Assembly (NCBI GenBank): GCA_963837335.1
Contig: CAWINS010000021.1
Location: forward strand, 1 to 64,000
Length of the DNA: 64,000 nucleotides
Direction: 5' to 3'
Source of the DNA: RYN-230 sp963837335
Lineage (GTDB): Bacteria > Actinomycetota > Actinomycetes > Streptosporangiales > Streptosporangiaceae
How positions within the stretch are numbered: the stretch's first letter is position 1; each line of letters opens with the position of its first letter. Position numbers and translations under genes: made by a program. The notes under the pieces are model-generated. The model made no database searches. It was not told the origin of the DNA and worked only from the letters and a program-made list of their open reading frames with translations. Below, piece by piece: positions 9,319 through 18,504 of this stretch.

Positions 9319-9980
9319 TCAGTTCACCGGGGCGGGCAGGAGGTAGGGGAGCAGGGAGCGGGGTATCACGGGCGAGATCGACACCCGGTTGCACGCGGGC
9401 AGGTAGGCGCCGTAATGCGGAATCCACGCCGAGATCACCGAGCCGCGTGACCGGCCGGGCGGGGTGACGCGCAGCCGCCGGTAAGGCGGCGGGCAGGTGG
9501 TCAGGCCGGGCCCTGGCGCATCCGCAACGGTCAGCACCGCTACGGCCTGCGCGCCTGGCCTGATGGTCACGACGGGCGGGCGGCCCAGCGCCGGCCCGCC
9601 GAAGACGCCGAGGGTGCGGGCCGCGGTGGTCCGCCCCGAGGGACCGAGAGCCACCAGGACCGGCCAGCCGCCAGCCGGCAGGTTTCGCGGCCCTGGTTGG
9701 TGAGGCCGAGGACCCCGCCAACAGTTCCGGCCGCCGGACCACCGTAAATAAGCCGGATCTTCAGCTGCCGGGCTGGGCACACGGGCACGGCAGCAGGGCC
9801 GGGGGGCTCAGGGCCCGAAGGTGAGGACGGCGCACCGCTCGCGGTGGCCGGCCGGCTGATGCTCGCGGGATGCGGGCGGGGAGCCGGGCCAGCCAGGCGC
9901 ACGGGCTGGGTGCAGGCCGTGACACCGGCGGCGGTGAAGGCCGCCAGGCCCATGATCCATGGCCGGTGATGAACGCTCAT
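9319..9980 (-). pseudogene. DUF4232 lipoprotein, frameshifted near 9675
   Basis: Start ATG at 9980 follows AAGG and opens a signal peptide with lipobox VTAC, then a Pro/Ser/Ala-rich linker. The DUF4232 domain follows: CPARQLKIRLIYGG, VLGLTNQGRETC, then after a one-base break near 9675 GWPVLVALGPSG, LGVFGGPALGRPP, AVAVLTVADAPG, CPPPYRRLRVTPPG and a final paired Cys region (ACNRVSISPVIP). DUF4232 proteins are small exported beta-sandwich proteins of unknown function in actinomycetes. The two Cys pairs expected for this family are all present once the frame is repaired. Confidence 0.65.
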
Positions 9981-10135
9981 GAGGATCGCCTTCTGCGCCT
10001 GGCTGCCGTTCACCGGCGAGCACATCACCCTTGGGACGCGGGTGCTCCCACGCCGGTTGCCTCTTCCTGGCGGGCGAGCCGTACGGGATCAGCCGCCGAT
10101 CCCGTGGTGCCGGCCCCGGTCAGCGGAGGTCTTGT

Positions 10136-10152
10136 GATAACAGCAAGAGGCG
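10136..10152 (-). repeat. Stem-loop repeat, copy a
   Basis: GATAACAGCAAGAGGCG on the plus strand, the reverse complement of the shared element CGCCTCTTGCTGTTATC. On the minus strand it is preceded by a possible short hairpin, GGGGC-TTC-GCCTC with one G-T pair. It lies in the gap between the DUF4232 gene and the OYE stump. Confidence 0.6.
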
Positions 10153-10176
10153 AAGCCCCAGGGGACGGGGCCCCGC

Positions 10177-10455
10177 TCAGCGCGGGATCCCGGACGGCGC
10201 CCACGCCGGGTAGTCGGTGTAGCCACGCGGGCCGCCGCGGTAGTGGGTGCTCGGGTCGCTGGCGGCCAGCCGGTGGCCCAGCGCGAAGCGGCTGACGAGA
10301 TCGGGATTAGCGATGAAGAGCCGGGCGACGAAGACGGCGTCGGCCATCCCGGCCTCGACGATCGCGTTGCCGGTCTCCTGGCCGAAACCGTGGTTGGCGA
10401 TCAGCGGGACGCGCAGCAGCTTGCGGGACCGGGCGATGGCGTCGAAGTCGGGCAC
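10177..10455 (-). pseudogene. C-terminal stump of an old-yellow-enzyme family oxidoreductase
   Basis: The last 90 or so residues read FDAIARSRKLLRVPLIANHG, then ETGNAIVEAGMADAVFVARL and FIANPDLVSRFALG, then the DPSTHYRGGPRGYTDYPAW ending of NADH:flavin oxidoreductases of the OYE/NemA type. Upstream of about 10455 the similarity stops abruptly and the opposite strand encodes the tail of a SigJ-type sigma factor. The FMN-binding and substrate-binding N-terminal two thirds of the barrel are missing, so it cannot be active. Confidence 0.75.
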
Positions 10456-10479
10456 CGCGCCGGGGCCGCCGGGCCGCGG

Positions 10480-10719
10480 CAGACGCTGGTCCTGGGGCCG
10501 CGTGCGAGGTTCGCGGAACCAGCTCTGGTGAACGGCGCGGTCGGCGTCGTGGTCGCGCCGCAGGGCCGGCTGCTGCTCGCCCGCACCACCACGGTGCGGG
10601 ACGGCCGGATCGCCGGGTATGACGTGATCGCTGATCCGGTCCGCCTGCGCGGCCTGGACCTGGGGGTGCTGGGGGAGGCGGCCGAAAACCATGGCGGCGG
10701 GCCGCGGGGTCGCGCGTAG
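10480..10719 (+). pseudogene. C-terminal stump of a SigJ/ECF41-type sigma factor
   Basis: The reading frame ARFAEPALVNGAVGVVVAPQ, then LLLARTTTVRDGRIAGYDVI and ADPVRLRGLDLGVL, matches the SnoaL-like C-terminal domain that follows the sigma-70 regions in SigJ/ECF41 sigma factors. Regions 2 and 4, which bind core polymerase and the promoter, are absent. It abuts the OYE stump, and both genes are cut at their 5' sides at the same place. Confidence 0.65.
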
Positions 10720-10772
10720 GCTCGGTTGGTATCCCGGCCGTGGGCGGCGGTCAGCGAGTGGAGGTCCAGGTC

Positions 10773-12263
10773 ATGCTCGATCAGGCGCCAGACGAGGCGG
10801 CCCGCGAGTTCGCCGCGGCGTTCCGCGGCTTCCTGGACTGGATTCACTCCTCTGACGGCACCGAAGGCAATGAGGTTTCGGTGCTGGTGCGCGACTACCT
10901 GGGCACTGATGGCGCGGAGCAGTCCGTGGTGACGCGGGAGCTGGCCCCTTTCGAGCACGTCAACCTGCAGACCGCTCTCGACGCCTGGTCGGCGCGCGCA
11001 GGACGCACCGTGGAGGTGCGCGGCATCGCCCTGCCGCCGCACTACGGGGGCCTGTCCCTGCAGCAGCTGGTCGCGGGGGAGGGGCTGCCGCCGCTGCGGC
11101 TCACGGCGCCCGCGCTGACCGACCTGCCGAACGGGCCCGGGTCGACCCTCGGCTGCCTGCGCCTGGCCCTGCTGCTGGTGGCCGATCAGTACGGCCGGTA
11201 CGTCGTGATGATCCAGGCTCCGAACGAGCATCACGAGGCCCTGGAGATCGAGGTGGCCGGGCTGCCGGTTAACCTGGCCCAGCGCCTGCTCGCCGAGCTG
11301 GACCAGCTGCGGGCCGAGCTCAACGTGTACCGCGGCCACCTGCTCGACGTGTCGCTCAATCCGATGGGCGGTGTCGTCCTCACGTTCGCGGGGCCGCCCG
11401 GGCTCGGCCGCGATGACGTCGTGCTGCCGCCCGCCGTGCTGGCGCGGGTCGAACGGCATGCCCTGGGGGTGGCCAGCCACCGGGCGGCGCTGCTGGCCGC
11501 CGGGCAGCATCTCAAGCGCGGCCTGCTGCTCTACGGGCCGCCTGGCACCGGCAAGACGCACACCATGCGCTACCTGCTGGGCCAGATGAGCGACTACACG
11601 CGCCTGGTCCTGACCGGCCGGTCCCTGGTGGCGGTGGGTGCGGTGACCGATCTGGCCCGCGCCCTGCAGCCCGCCGTGGTGGTGCTCGAGGACGTCAACC
11701 TCGTCGCCGAGGAACGCTCGATGGGCCCGGCGTCCAGTCCCGTGCTGTTCGACCTGCTCGACGCCATGGACGGGGCCGCCCCCGACGCCGACCTGCTGTT
11801 CCTGCTGACCACCAACCGCGCTGACCTCCTGGAGCCGGCCCTGGCCGCGCGGCCGGGGCGGGTCAACGTCGCCGTCGAGATCGCACTGCCGGACGCCCCG
11901 GCCCGGGAACGGCTGCTGCAGCTCTACGGGCAGGGCGTCCCGCTGGCCCTGACCGAGGACGACGTGAACCGCGCCGTCGAGCGCACCGACGGCACCACGG
12001 CGTCGTTCCTGAAGGAGCTGATCCGGCGGAGCGTGCTGGAGTCACTGCACGACGACCCGGAGCTGACCGCCGTCACCGGGGCGCAGCTGGCCCGCGCGCT
12101 CGACGACCTGCTCGATGCGGCCCAGGCGGTGACCCGCACCCTGCACGGAGTGGGCGTGGACCCCGCCGACCTGCCCGTCGGCGGCGCACTGTCGCGCGGC
12201 CCGGGCGGCGGGGGCTGGATGTCCTACGGCCCCCGGGGGATGGTGCGGCGGCGCTTCCGGTAA
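10773..12263 (+). CDS. AAA family ATPase
   Basis: A 496-residue protein with a unique N-terminal half (about 1-225) of mixed alpha/beta character and a C-terminal AAA module: Walker A GPPGTGKT at 255-262, Walker B VVVLEDVNLV around 303-312, sensor-1 LLTTNRADLLEPAL with the downstream ARPGRV arginine region, then a small helical lid. The arrangement suggests a ring-forming remodelling ATPase of the classical AAA clade; the N-terminal domain presumably selects the partner and is not one I recognise. ATG 10773 is preferred because GGAGG sits nine bases before it; an upstream GTG at 10740 is in frame. The 3' end is followed by a short imperfect copy of its own tail (12279-12304). Confidence 0.8.
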   Translation: MLDQAPDEAAREFAAAFRGFLDWIHSSDGTEGNEVSVLVRDYLGTDGAEQSVVTRELAPFEHVNLQTALDAWSARAGRTVEVRGIALPPHYGGLSLQQLVAGEGLPPLRLTAPALTDLPNGPGSTLGCLRLALLLVADQYGRYVVMIQAPNEHHEALEIEVAGLPVNLAQRLLAELDQLRAELNVYRGHLLDVSLNPMGGVVLTFAGPPGLGRDDVVLPPAVLARVERHALGVASHRAALLAAGQHLKRGLLLYGPPGTGKTHTMRYLLGQMSDYTRLVLTGRSLVAVGAVTDLARALQPAVVVLEDVNLVAEERSMGPASSPVLFDLLDAMDGAAPDADLLFLLTTNRADLLEPALAARPGRVNVAVEIALPDAPARERLLQLYGQGVPLALTEDDVNRAVERTDGTTASFLKELIRRSVLESLHDDPELTAVTGAQLARALDDLLDAAQAVTRTLHGVGVDPADLPVGGALSRGPGGGGWMSYGPRGMVRRRFR

Positions 12264-12421
12264 GCCGCTTCCGGTAAGCATGGTGCCGCGGCGCTTGCGG
12301 GTAAGACAGCGGCGTAAGCAACCCGCGAAGGCGGCACTGGGAAAAATCTTCACCCGAACCGGTAGTAGAGCGTCCGGCCCGTTCGTCATCTGCATGACAA
12401 ACGGAAATGGAGGGCAACACC

Positions 12422-12763
12422 ATGAAGTACCTGATGCTGGTCTGCACGGACCCCGACTACACGCCTGGCCAGGACGACGGCGCCCCGGACGTCGAGGACT
12501 GGGTCTCAGACATGGACGGCAAGGGGATCAGGCTGATGGGCAACCGCACCCGCCCGGCCAGCGACGCCACCACGGTGCGGGTCCGCAACCGTGAGGTCCT
12601 GCTGACCGACGGCCCCTACGCCGAAACCAAGGACCTGATCGCCGGCTTTGACGTCCTCGAGTGCGCCGATCTGGACGAGGCGATCGAGGTCGCGTCCAAG
12701 CACCCGATGGCCTGGGCCGGGGCGATCGAGCTGCGGCCATTCTGGGCTGATGGCCAGGATTAG
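12422..12763 (+). CDS. YCII/DGPF-domain protein, partner of the ECF42 sigma factor
   Basis: A 113-residue protein of the YCII-related (DGPF) family: MKYLMLVCTDP at the start, TDGPYAETKDLIAGFDVLEC holding the name-giving DGP and ETK motifs, and HPMAWAGAIELRPFW at the end. GGAGGG ahead of 12422 fixes this start rather than 12407. DGPF proteins are the conserved genomic partner of ECF42 sigma factors, and here the sigma gene follows after 41 bases on the same strand. What the DGPF protein senses or does is not established. Confidence 0.9.
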   Translation: MKYLMLVCTDPDYTPGQDDGAPDVEDWVSDMDGKGIRLMGNRTRPASDATTVRVRNREVLLTDGPYAETKDLIAGFDVLECADLDEAIEVASKHPMAWAGAIELRPFWADGQD

Positions 12764-12804
12764 CAGCCGGCCGGGAACGGCGTGACCGCTCAGGCCGGGG
12801 ACCA

Positions 12805-14023
12805 GTGGTAGCCCAGGCTCAAGAGCGCATCGCCGGGATCTACGCCGACGGGTGGAGCCGGATCGTGGCCACCATGATCCGGCTCACCGGCGGCGACTGG
12901 GACCTGGCTGAGGAGTGCGCGCAGGACGCTTTCGCGCAGGCGCTCCAGAAGTGGCCGGAATCAGGCATCCCGGATGAGCCGCTGGCGTGGCTCACCACGA
13001 CGGCGCGGCATCGCGCCATCGACCGGATGCGCCGCGCGTCAACTGAGGCGGCGAAGCTGCGGGAGGTGGCCGCCATGCAGCCGGATCCGCCGCCGTACGA
13101 CCGGGACAGCGAGATCCCGGACGAGCGCCTGGAGCTCATGTTCACCTGCTGCCATCCGTCGCTGAATCTCGACGCCCAGGTGGCGCTGACCCTGCGCAGC
13201 CTGGCCGGAATGAGCACCGCCGAGATCGCGCGCGCGTTCCTGTTGCCGGAACGCACCATGGGCCAGCGCCTTTTCCGGGCCAAGCAGAAGGTCGCGCACG
13301 CGGGCATCCCGTTTCGCGTGCCACCTCCGCACCTGCTGCCCGAGCGCCTTCCGGCGGTCCTGCACGTGCTCTATCTCCTCTTCAACGAGGGCTACGGGCA
13401 CCCGGGGGAGACCCGGCTGGCGCGCGAGGCCATCCGGCTGGCCCGGGTGCTCGCCGGGCTGATGCCCGACGAGCCTGAGGCCCACGGCATGCTGGCGCTG
13501 ATGTTGCTGCACGACGCCCGCCGCCCGGCGCGCACCGACGCCAGCGGCAATCTGGTCACCCTGGAGGAACAGGATCGCTCGCTCTGGGACGCCGAGTCAG
13601 ATCGCCGAGGGCACGGCGGTCCTGGACCGGGCCCTGCGCCGTCACCGGGCCGGCCCGTTCCAGATCCAGGCGGCCATCGCGGCGTGCCATGCCACGGCGG
13701 CCGCCGCGGACCAGACCGACTGGCCGCAGATCGTCGGGCTGTACGGGCAGCTCGCGCTGGTGGCGCCGAGCGTGATCGTGGACCTGAACCGGGCCGTCGC
13801 GGTCGGCATGGCCGACGGCCCCGAGGCCGCGCTGCCCCTGGTCGACGCGATCGCCGGGACCGGGCAACTGGACGGCTACTACCTGCTGCACGCGACCCGG
13901 GCTGACCTGCTGCGGCGCGCCGGCCGGATGCCGGAGGCGGGCGAGAGTTACCGCAAGGCCCTCGCCCTCGCACCTACCGAGGCGGAGCGCCGGTTTCTCG
14001 CCAGCCGGCTGTCCGGGCTCTGA
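12805..14023 (+). pseudogene. ECF42-family sigma factor, frameshifted near 13590
   Basis: An RNA polymerase sigma factor with region 2 (WSRIVATMIRLTGGDWDLAE, DAFAQALQKWP), region 4 (LEIMFTCCHPSLN-type segment, VALTLRSLAGMSTAEIARAF, ERTMGQRLFRAKQKV) and the long TPR-like C-terminal extension that marks ECF42 (FNEGYGH, EAIRLARVLAGLMPDEPEA, then LNRAVAVGMADGPEAALPLV and YLLHATRADLLRRAGRMPEA). The frame breaks near 13590, between EEQDRSLWDAE and IAEGTAVLDRAL; about one extra base explains it. The sigma regions themselves lie before the break. In this family the C-terminal extension is needed for activity, so a real frameshift would inactivate it. Confidence 0.8.
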
Positions 14024-14028
14024 CGATA

Positions 14029-14628
14029 ATGGGCGGCGTGGACAACACCCACTACAGCCTGGTGATCGCGGCCGCCCAGGCGGCGGGACCCTGTCCCCCC
14101 GGTGACGAGGCGGCCTGGGGCCGCCGGGTGCAGGGCCTGACCGTGGACCTGCACCTGATCGCCCAGCAGGCCAGGCAGGACATCGAGCGGCTGGAGTCAG
14201 CCCGGACCTTCATCGCGCTCCTGGAGAAGGTCGAGATCGAGGAGTCGAGCCGCCGCGGGCTGCTCACGCTGCGGCTGCCGTCGGGCGAGAGTGAGCCGAT
14301 CCGCACCGAGCAGAAGGACACCGACCGCGGCCGGGCGCTGATCGAGCGGGCCCGCTCGCTGGAAGGGCGTTGGGTGCTGGTCTACCGCTACAACGAGCGG
14401 AAGGCCGGGCAGCAGAATCAGTCGGTCAGGATGCTGGCCCACCTGATGGACATGGGCGTGGACGGCGCCGTGCCCAACACCACGGCGAAGAAGATCGTGC
14501 TGCAGGAGGCGGGCGGGGACACCGTGCGTGCCCAGGAAGCGTGGGCGGCCGCGGGCCTGCCAGGGACCGGGCCGGTCAGTGTGGATCAGCTGGAGCAGGC
14601 CCGCGGCGCGGCCCGGAAGGCTGGTTGA
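14029..14628 (+). CDS. Unrecognised soluble protein, DNA- or RNA-associated character possible
   Basis: A 199-residue hydrophilic protein. It has a helix rich in Gln/Arg/Glu (IAQQARQDIERLESARTFIALLEK), a beta-type segment (GLLTLRLPSGESEPIRTEQKD), a WVLVYRYNE strand, and a short helical C-terminus (TTAKKIVLQEAGGDTVRAQEAWAAAG) that could be a helix-turn-helix-like tail. I recognise no family. It starts five bases after the sigma-factor stop (ATG 14029, or GTG 14038), so it may be cotranscribed with it. Confidence 0.55.
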   Translation: MGGVDNTHYSLVIAAAQAAGPCPPGDEAAWGRRVQGLTVDLHLIAQQARQDIERLESARTFIALLEKVEIEESSRRGLLTLRLPSGESEPIRTEQKDTDRGRALIERARSLEGRWVLVYRYNERKAGQQNQSVRMLAHLMDMGVDGAVPNTTAKKIVLQEAGGDTVRAQEAWAAAGLPGTGPVSVDQLEQARGAARKAG

Positions 14629-14671
14629 GGGCAGGACGGGCAGGCGGCTCCCCTCCCGTCCGGCGTGACCT

Positions 14672-14683
14672 GATAACAGCAAG
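14672..14683 (-). repeat. Stem-loop repeat, copy b (core only)
   Basis: GATAACAGCAAG on the plus strand followed by GCGCGGG, so the CCTC arm of the fuller copies is not conserved. Lies 44 bases after the 14029-14628 gene. Sixty-four bases separate its start from that of copy c, in the same orientation. Confidence 0.5.
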
Positions 14684-14735
14684 GCGCGGGGCTGAGCATC
14701 CAGGGGCGGCCCCGCGTCCGGTCCTGACCCAACCC

Positions 14736-14907
14736 GATAACAGCAAGAGGCGCTCATACAAACCAGGGCCGGCCGACCCCTCCTGGGGGAGTGAATGGTC
14801 CGGGCCGGACCGACTCGGTTCGGCCCGGTCCGATCCGGTCTCGACCCGGACCATTAGGCGGCTGGGACTGGTCGGCATCCTTGGGCGCCCAGCTTCTTGC
14901 TGTTATC
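14736..14907. repeat. MITE-like inverted pair of the stem-loop repeat (copies c and d) with internal palindrome
   Basis: GATAACAGCAAGAGGC at 14736 faces the reverse complement of GATAACAGCAAGAAGC at 14892-14907, 15 of 16 bases matching. Between them lie nested inverted repeats: AATGGTCCGGG at 14794-14804 with CCCGGACCATT at 14845-14855, and CGGACCG at 14806-14812 with CGGTCCG at 14826-14832. No target-site duplication is visible beside the ends. The right end is 26 bases before the start of the recombinase-fold gene, so the element probably overlaps that gene's promoter region. Confidence 0.55.
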
Positions 14908-14933
14908 ACAGGTGAGGTACTACGCTTGGAGGC

Positions 14934-15785
14934 ATGCCTGGACGGGAGGCCCGCACGCCAGCCGGTAACGCCATTGACGACTTCATCCGGCATCTGGCGG
15001 ACCTGGAGTTCGCCAGCAGTACCCGCCGGATCCGCAGGCACTTCCTGGACGAGTACCTCCAGCATGCCCTGGAGGGCGCCGGCACCAGCCAGCTGACCGC
15101 CGGGGAACTCATGGACCCCGCCCGGGCTGAGGCCTGGCTCGCCGATGCCGCCGCGGGCAAGCTGCGCACCCGGAACACGCTCCGCGGCCCCGAGGCCGCC
15201 GCCTTCCCGAACTCCATGCGGGTACGCATCCGCTCCTACAACGCCTTCGCCGAGTTCCTCGGGCTGCCCGACCGCCGCGACAACGAGCCGCCGGCCCGGG
15301 GCTTCTACCTGACCCCCGCCGATACCCAGCGGCTCCTGTATGACCTGACCACCCGACGGCCCATCCTCGGCGACGCCGCCATAGCGCTGCGCACCGCGGC
15401 GGTGGCCGCGCTCGTCGCCGACACCGGACGGGGCGTCCCGGAACTGGCCGGCCTCGCCGTCAGCGCCCTGCACCTGGACGGTGAGGCCCGCGTCGAACTC
15501 GCCGACGGCCCATGCCGGCTCGGCGGCCCGACCGTGGCGATCCTCACCCGGTGGCTCGCAGCCCGGGCCGAGATCATCGCCGAACTGGAGGGCAGCGACC
15601 CCGGCTACCTGTGGATCCCGGTCAAGCCCGGGCGGCCCCGGGGCGGCCGGCCGCCGGTCAAGCCCGGCCTGGCCCCCGCGGCCGTGCGGACCCTGCACGC
15701 CGCGCACCGCACCCTGGTCAGCCGGATGCTGGGTACCCCGCTCCGCCCCGGTGCCCTCCGCGCGGCCGGCGAACGTTCTAATTGA
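14934..15785 (+). CDS. Tyrosine-recombinase-fold protein lacking visible catalytic residues
   Basis: A 283-residue protein laid out like a phage integrase: an N-terminal SAM-like helical domain (DDFIRHLADLEFASSTRRIR, about 14-33, on to about 120 with SYNAFAEFLGL) and a C-terminal domain beginning GFYLTPADTQRLLYDLTTRR. In the usual TGLRxxEL box it has TGRGVPELAGL, so the first catalytic Arg is displaced; the HxxR box appears as PLRPGALRAA without His; and the chain ends before any tyrosine nucleophile segment. It would bind DNA but is not expected to cut it. Stem-loop repeats lie directly upstream and a UvrA paralogue starts four bases downstream, implying cotranscription. Not a confident functional name. 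Confidence 0.6.
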   Translation: MPGREARTPAGNAIDDFIRHLADLEFASSTRRIRRHFLDEYLQHALEGAGTSQLTAGELMDPARAEAWLADAAAGKLRTRNTLRGPEAAAFPNSMRVRIRSYNAFAEFLGLPDRRDNEPPARGFYLTPADTQRLLYDLTTRRPILGDAAIALRTAAVAALVADTGRGVPELAGLAVSALHLDGEARVELADGPCRLGGPTVAILTRWLAARAEIIAELEGSDPGYLWIPVKPGRPRGGRPPVKPGLAPAAVRTLHAAHRTLVSRMLGTPLRPGALRAAGERSN

Positions 15786-15788
15786 ACG

Positions 15789-18375
15789 ATGGGATCTGAT
15801 GGCAGTGCGCTGGACGGGCGGGAAGACGGGCGTGCCGCTGCGCCGCCCGTCCCGGCCGGGCTGCCCGTGCCCGCCACCCTGCCCCGCGCCATCGGCGTCC
15901 GCGGGGCCCGGCACAACAACCTGCGCGATCTGGACGTGGACGTTCCGCTGTGGCGGACGGTCGCCGTCGTGGGCGTCTCCGGATCAGGGAAGACGTCGCT
16001 GGCCATCGGCACCCTCTACGCGGAGGGCATGCACCGGTTCCTGGAGGCCCTGAGCACCTACAGCCGCCGGCGGCTGACCCAGGCCCAGCGGCCGGACGTG
16101 GACCGGATCGACCACCTGCCGCCCGCGCTGGCGCTGCGCCAGCGCCCGCCGGTCCCCGGGCTGCGCAGCACGGTCGGGACGATGACCGAGGTCCTCAACG
16201 TCCTGCGGCTGATGATGTCCCGGCTGGGCTCGCACCGGTGCCCGAACGGCCACCACGTCCCGCCATCGGTCGCGACCCAGGACATGGAGATCGTGTGCCC
16301 CGTGTGCGGTGCGCACTTCGAGCACCCCAGCGCCGAATCGTTCTCGTTCAACTCCTACGGCGCGTGCCCGGCCTGCAACGGCCTGGGCGTGCGGTCCGAA
16401 GTCGACGTCGCCACCCTCGTCCCCGACCAGGACAAGACCATCGAGGAAGGCGCCGTCCTGCCCTGGAACGCCGGCGGCCGCCGGCTGTACCAGTACGCGG
16501 CCCGCGAGCTGGGGGTCCGGCTCGACGTCCCGTACCGGGAACTGACCTCCCGCGAGAAGGACATCGTGCTGCACGGCGAGCCGGTCCAGCGGCAGGTGAC
16601 GCTCGCGTCGGGCCGCTCAGGGCGCCCCGTGCAGCTCAACGTGACCTACGAGAACGCCATCGCCACCGTGGAGCGCGGGCTGCGCAGCGACAGCGAGGTC
16701 AGCCGCGGGCGGGTGCGGCGCTTCCTGGTCGCGGCGACCTGCTCGGTGTGCCACGGCACCCGGCTGCGCCCTGAGGCGCTGAGCTCCCTGCTGGGCGGCC
16801 GGAACATCGCCGAGATCAGCGCGCTCCGGCTGGACGAGCTCCATTCGTTCGCAGCCAGCCTGCCCGCGGGCCTGCCGGCCGAACTCGGCCGCCTGACCAC
16901 CGGCCTGGCCGGCGAGCTGAACAGCATGCTCACCCCGCTGCTGGACGTCGGGCTCGGCTATCTCCAGCTGGACCGCTCCGGCGCGTCGCTGTCGGCGGGG
17001 GAGCGGCAGCGTATCGAGCTCACCTCGACGGTGCGGGCCAGCACCACGGGCATGCTCTATGTCCTCGACGAGCCGTCCGTGGGACTGCACCCCAGCAACG
17101 TGGAGGGGCTGCGCCGGACGATCGCCGCCCTGGCCGCGAACGGCAACTCCGTCGTGGTCGTGGAGCACGAGCGGGAACTCATCCGCACCGCGGACTGGAT
17201 CATCGAGCTCGGCCCGGCCGCCGGGGCGCACGGCGGCACGATTGTCGCCGAGGGCACCCCGGACCAGCTCATGGCCGACCCGCGCTCCATCATGGGCCCC
17301 TTCCTGGCGGGCACGGCGACCGTCCGCCGGGCCCGGGGCCCGTCGCCTGACCCCGGGCCGCCCGAACCTGGCGGCCAGATCACCCTGCAGGTCGGCGACC
17401 TGTACAACCTGCACGGCGTGACCGCCGCCTTCCCGCTGCACCGGCTCACCGCGCTGGCCGGCCCGTCCGGCGCCGGGAAGACCGCCCTGGTCCTGGACAG
17501 CCTCGTCCCGGCCGCCCGCGCGCTGCTCGGCGCCGCGGCGCTGCCCGGCCACGTCCGCGCCCTCGACCTCGGCGGCATCCGCCAGGTCGTCCAGATCGAC
17601 GCGTCACCCATCGGCCAGAACGCGCGCTCGACACCGGCGACCTACTCCGGGGCCTTCGACCAGATACGCCGCCTGTACGCGGAGTCGCCGCCGGCCCGGC
17701 GCCAGAAATGGAAGCCCGGTCACTTCTCGTTCAATACCCGCGAGGGCCAGTGCCCGACGTGCCGCGGCCTCGGCGACATCGACCTGGACGTGCAGTACCT
17801 GCCCGACATCACGGTCGAGTGCCCGACGTGCCACGGCGCCCGGTTCAACGACGCCACCCTGGCCGTCCGCGTCGGCGGCCTCACCATCGCCGACGTTCTT
17901 CGGCCTCACCGTGCATGACGCGCTGGCCCGCTTCGGTGAGCAGGCACCGATCGCCGCGGCCCTGCGGCCCGTCGATGAGGTCGGCCTGGGCTACCTGCGG
18001 CTGGGTGAGCCGACGCCATCGCTGTCCGGCGGCGAGGCCCAGCGGCTGCGGATCGCCTCCCGGCTGCGCAGCAGCCAGCGCGGGGCGCTGTACGTCTTCG
18101 ACGAGCCGTCCACCGGGCTGCACCCGCTTGACGTTGGCACCCTCGTCGGGGTCTTCGACCGGCTGCTCGGGGCCGGGGCCACCATCATCGTCATCGACCA
18201 CGACCTCGACCTGCTCGCCGCGGCGGACTACCTCATCGACATGGGCCCGGGCGGCGGCCCCGACGGGGGCCGCATCGTGGCCCAGGGCCCGCCGCAGGAC
18301 GTCGCGCGCGATCCAGGCAGCGTCACCGGGCCCTGGCTGGCCGAGCACCTGGGCCTGCCGCAAGCCGTCCGTTAG
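15789..18375 (+). pseudogene. UvrA paralogue (UvrA2/DrrC-like), frameshifted near 17895
   Basis: Reconstructed length about 860 residues: a UvrA-type double ABC ATPase. Visible are ARHNNLRDLDV, Walker A GVSGSGKTS at 62-70, a zinc-finger pair (CPNGHH and CPVCGAHF), SFNSYGACPACNGLG, signature LSAGERQRIEL, Walker B MLYVLDEPSVGLHP, then a second Walker A GPSGAGKTAL, the CPTCRGLG and CPTCHG zinc motifs, and after the break LSGGEAQRLRIAS and YVFDEPSTGLHPLD. One extra base in ADVL|GLTVHDAL near 17895 breaks the frame. UvrA2/DrrC-type proteins bind damaged or drug-loaded DNA and confer self-resistance; a full UvrABC role is unlikely without partners here. Confidence 0.8.
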
Positions 18376-18440
18376 CATCACCCGCGCTCCTCCCCGCGAG
18401 CCGGATCACTGCGCTCCGGGGCCGGATCCAGCATCCCGCA

Positions 18441-18487
18441 TTGACGCAACTGAATGGTTGCTATAATGTGGCAACCAGTCAGTTGCT
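18441..18487 (+). promoter_or_regulatory. Sigma-70-type promoter embedded in alternating inverted repeats (ArsR-type operator)
   Basis: TTGACG at 18441-18446 and TATAAT at 18462-18467 are spaced by 15 bases. Four pentamers alternate across the promoter: GCAAC (18446-18450), GTTGC (18457-18461), GCAAC (18471-18475) and GTTGC (18482-18486). The middle pair GGTTGC / GCAACC brackets the -10 box, so a bound dimer would block polymerase. The linked ArsR regulator (18926-19255) is the obvious ligand. Confidence 0.7.
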
Positions 18488-18504
18488 ACCTACTGGAGGC
18501 TCAG

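Noticed and set aside
12264..12421. A separate repeat element after the AAA gene
   Set aside because: It is only an imperfect short copy of the gene tail (12239-12264 against 12279-12304) and was not seen elsewhere.
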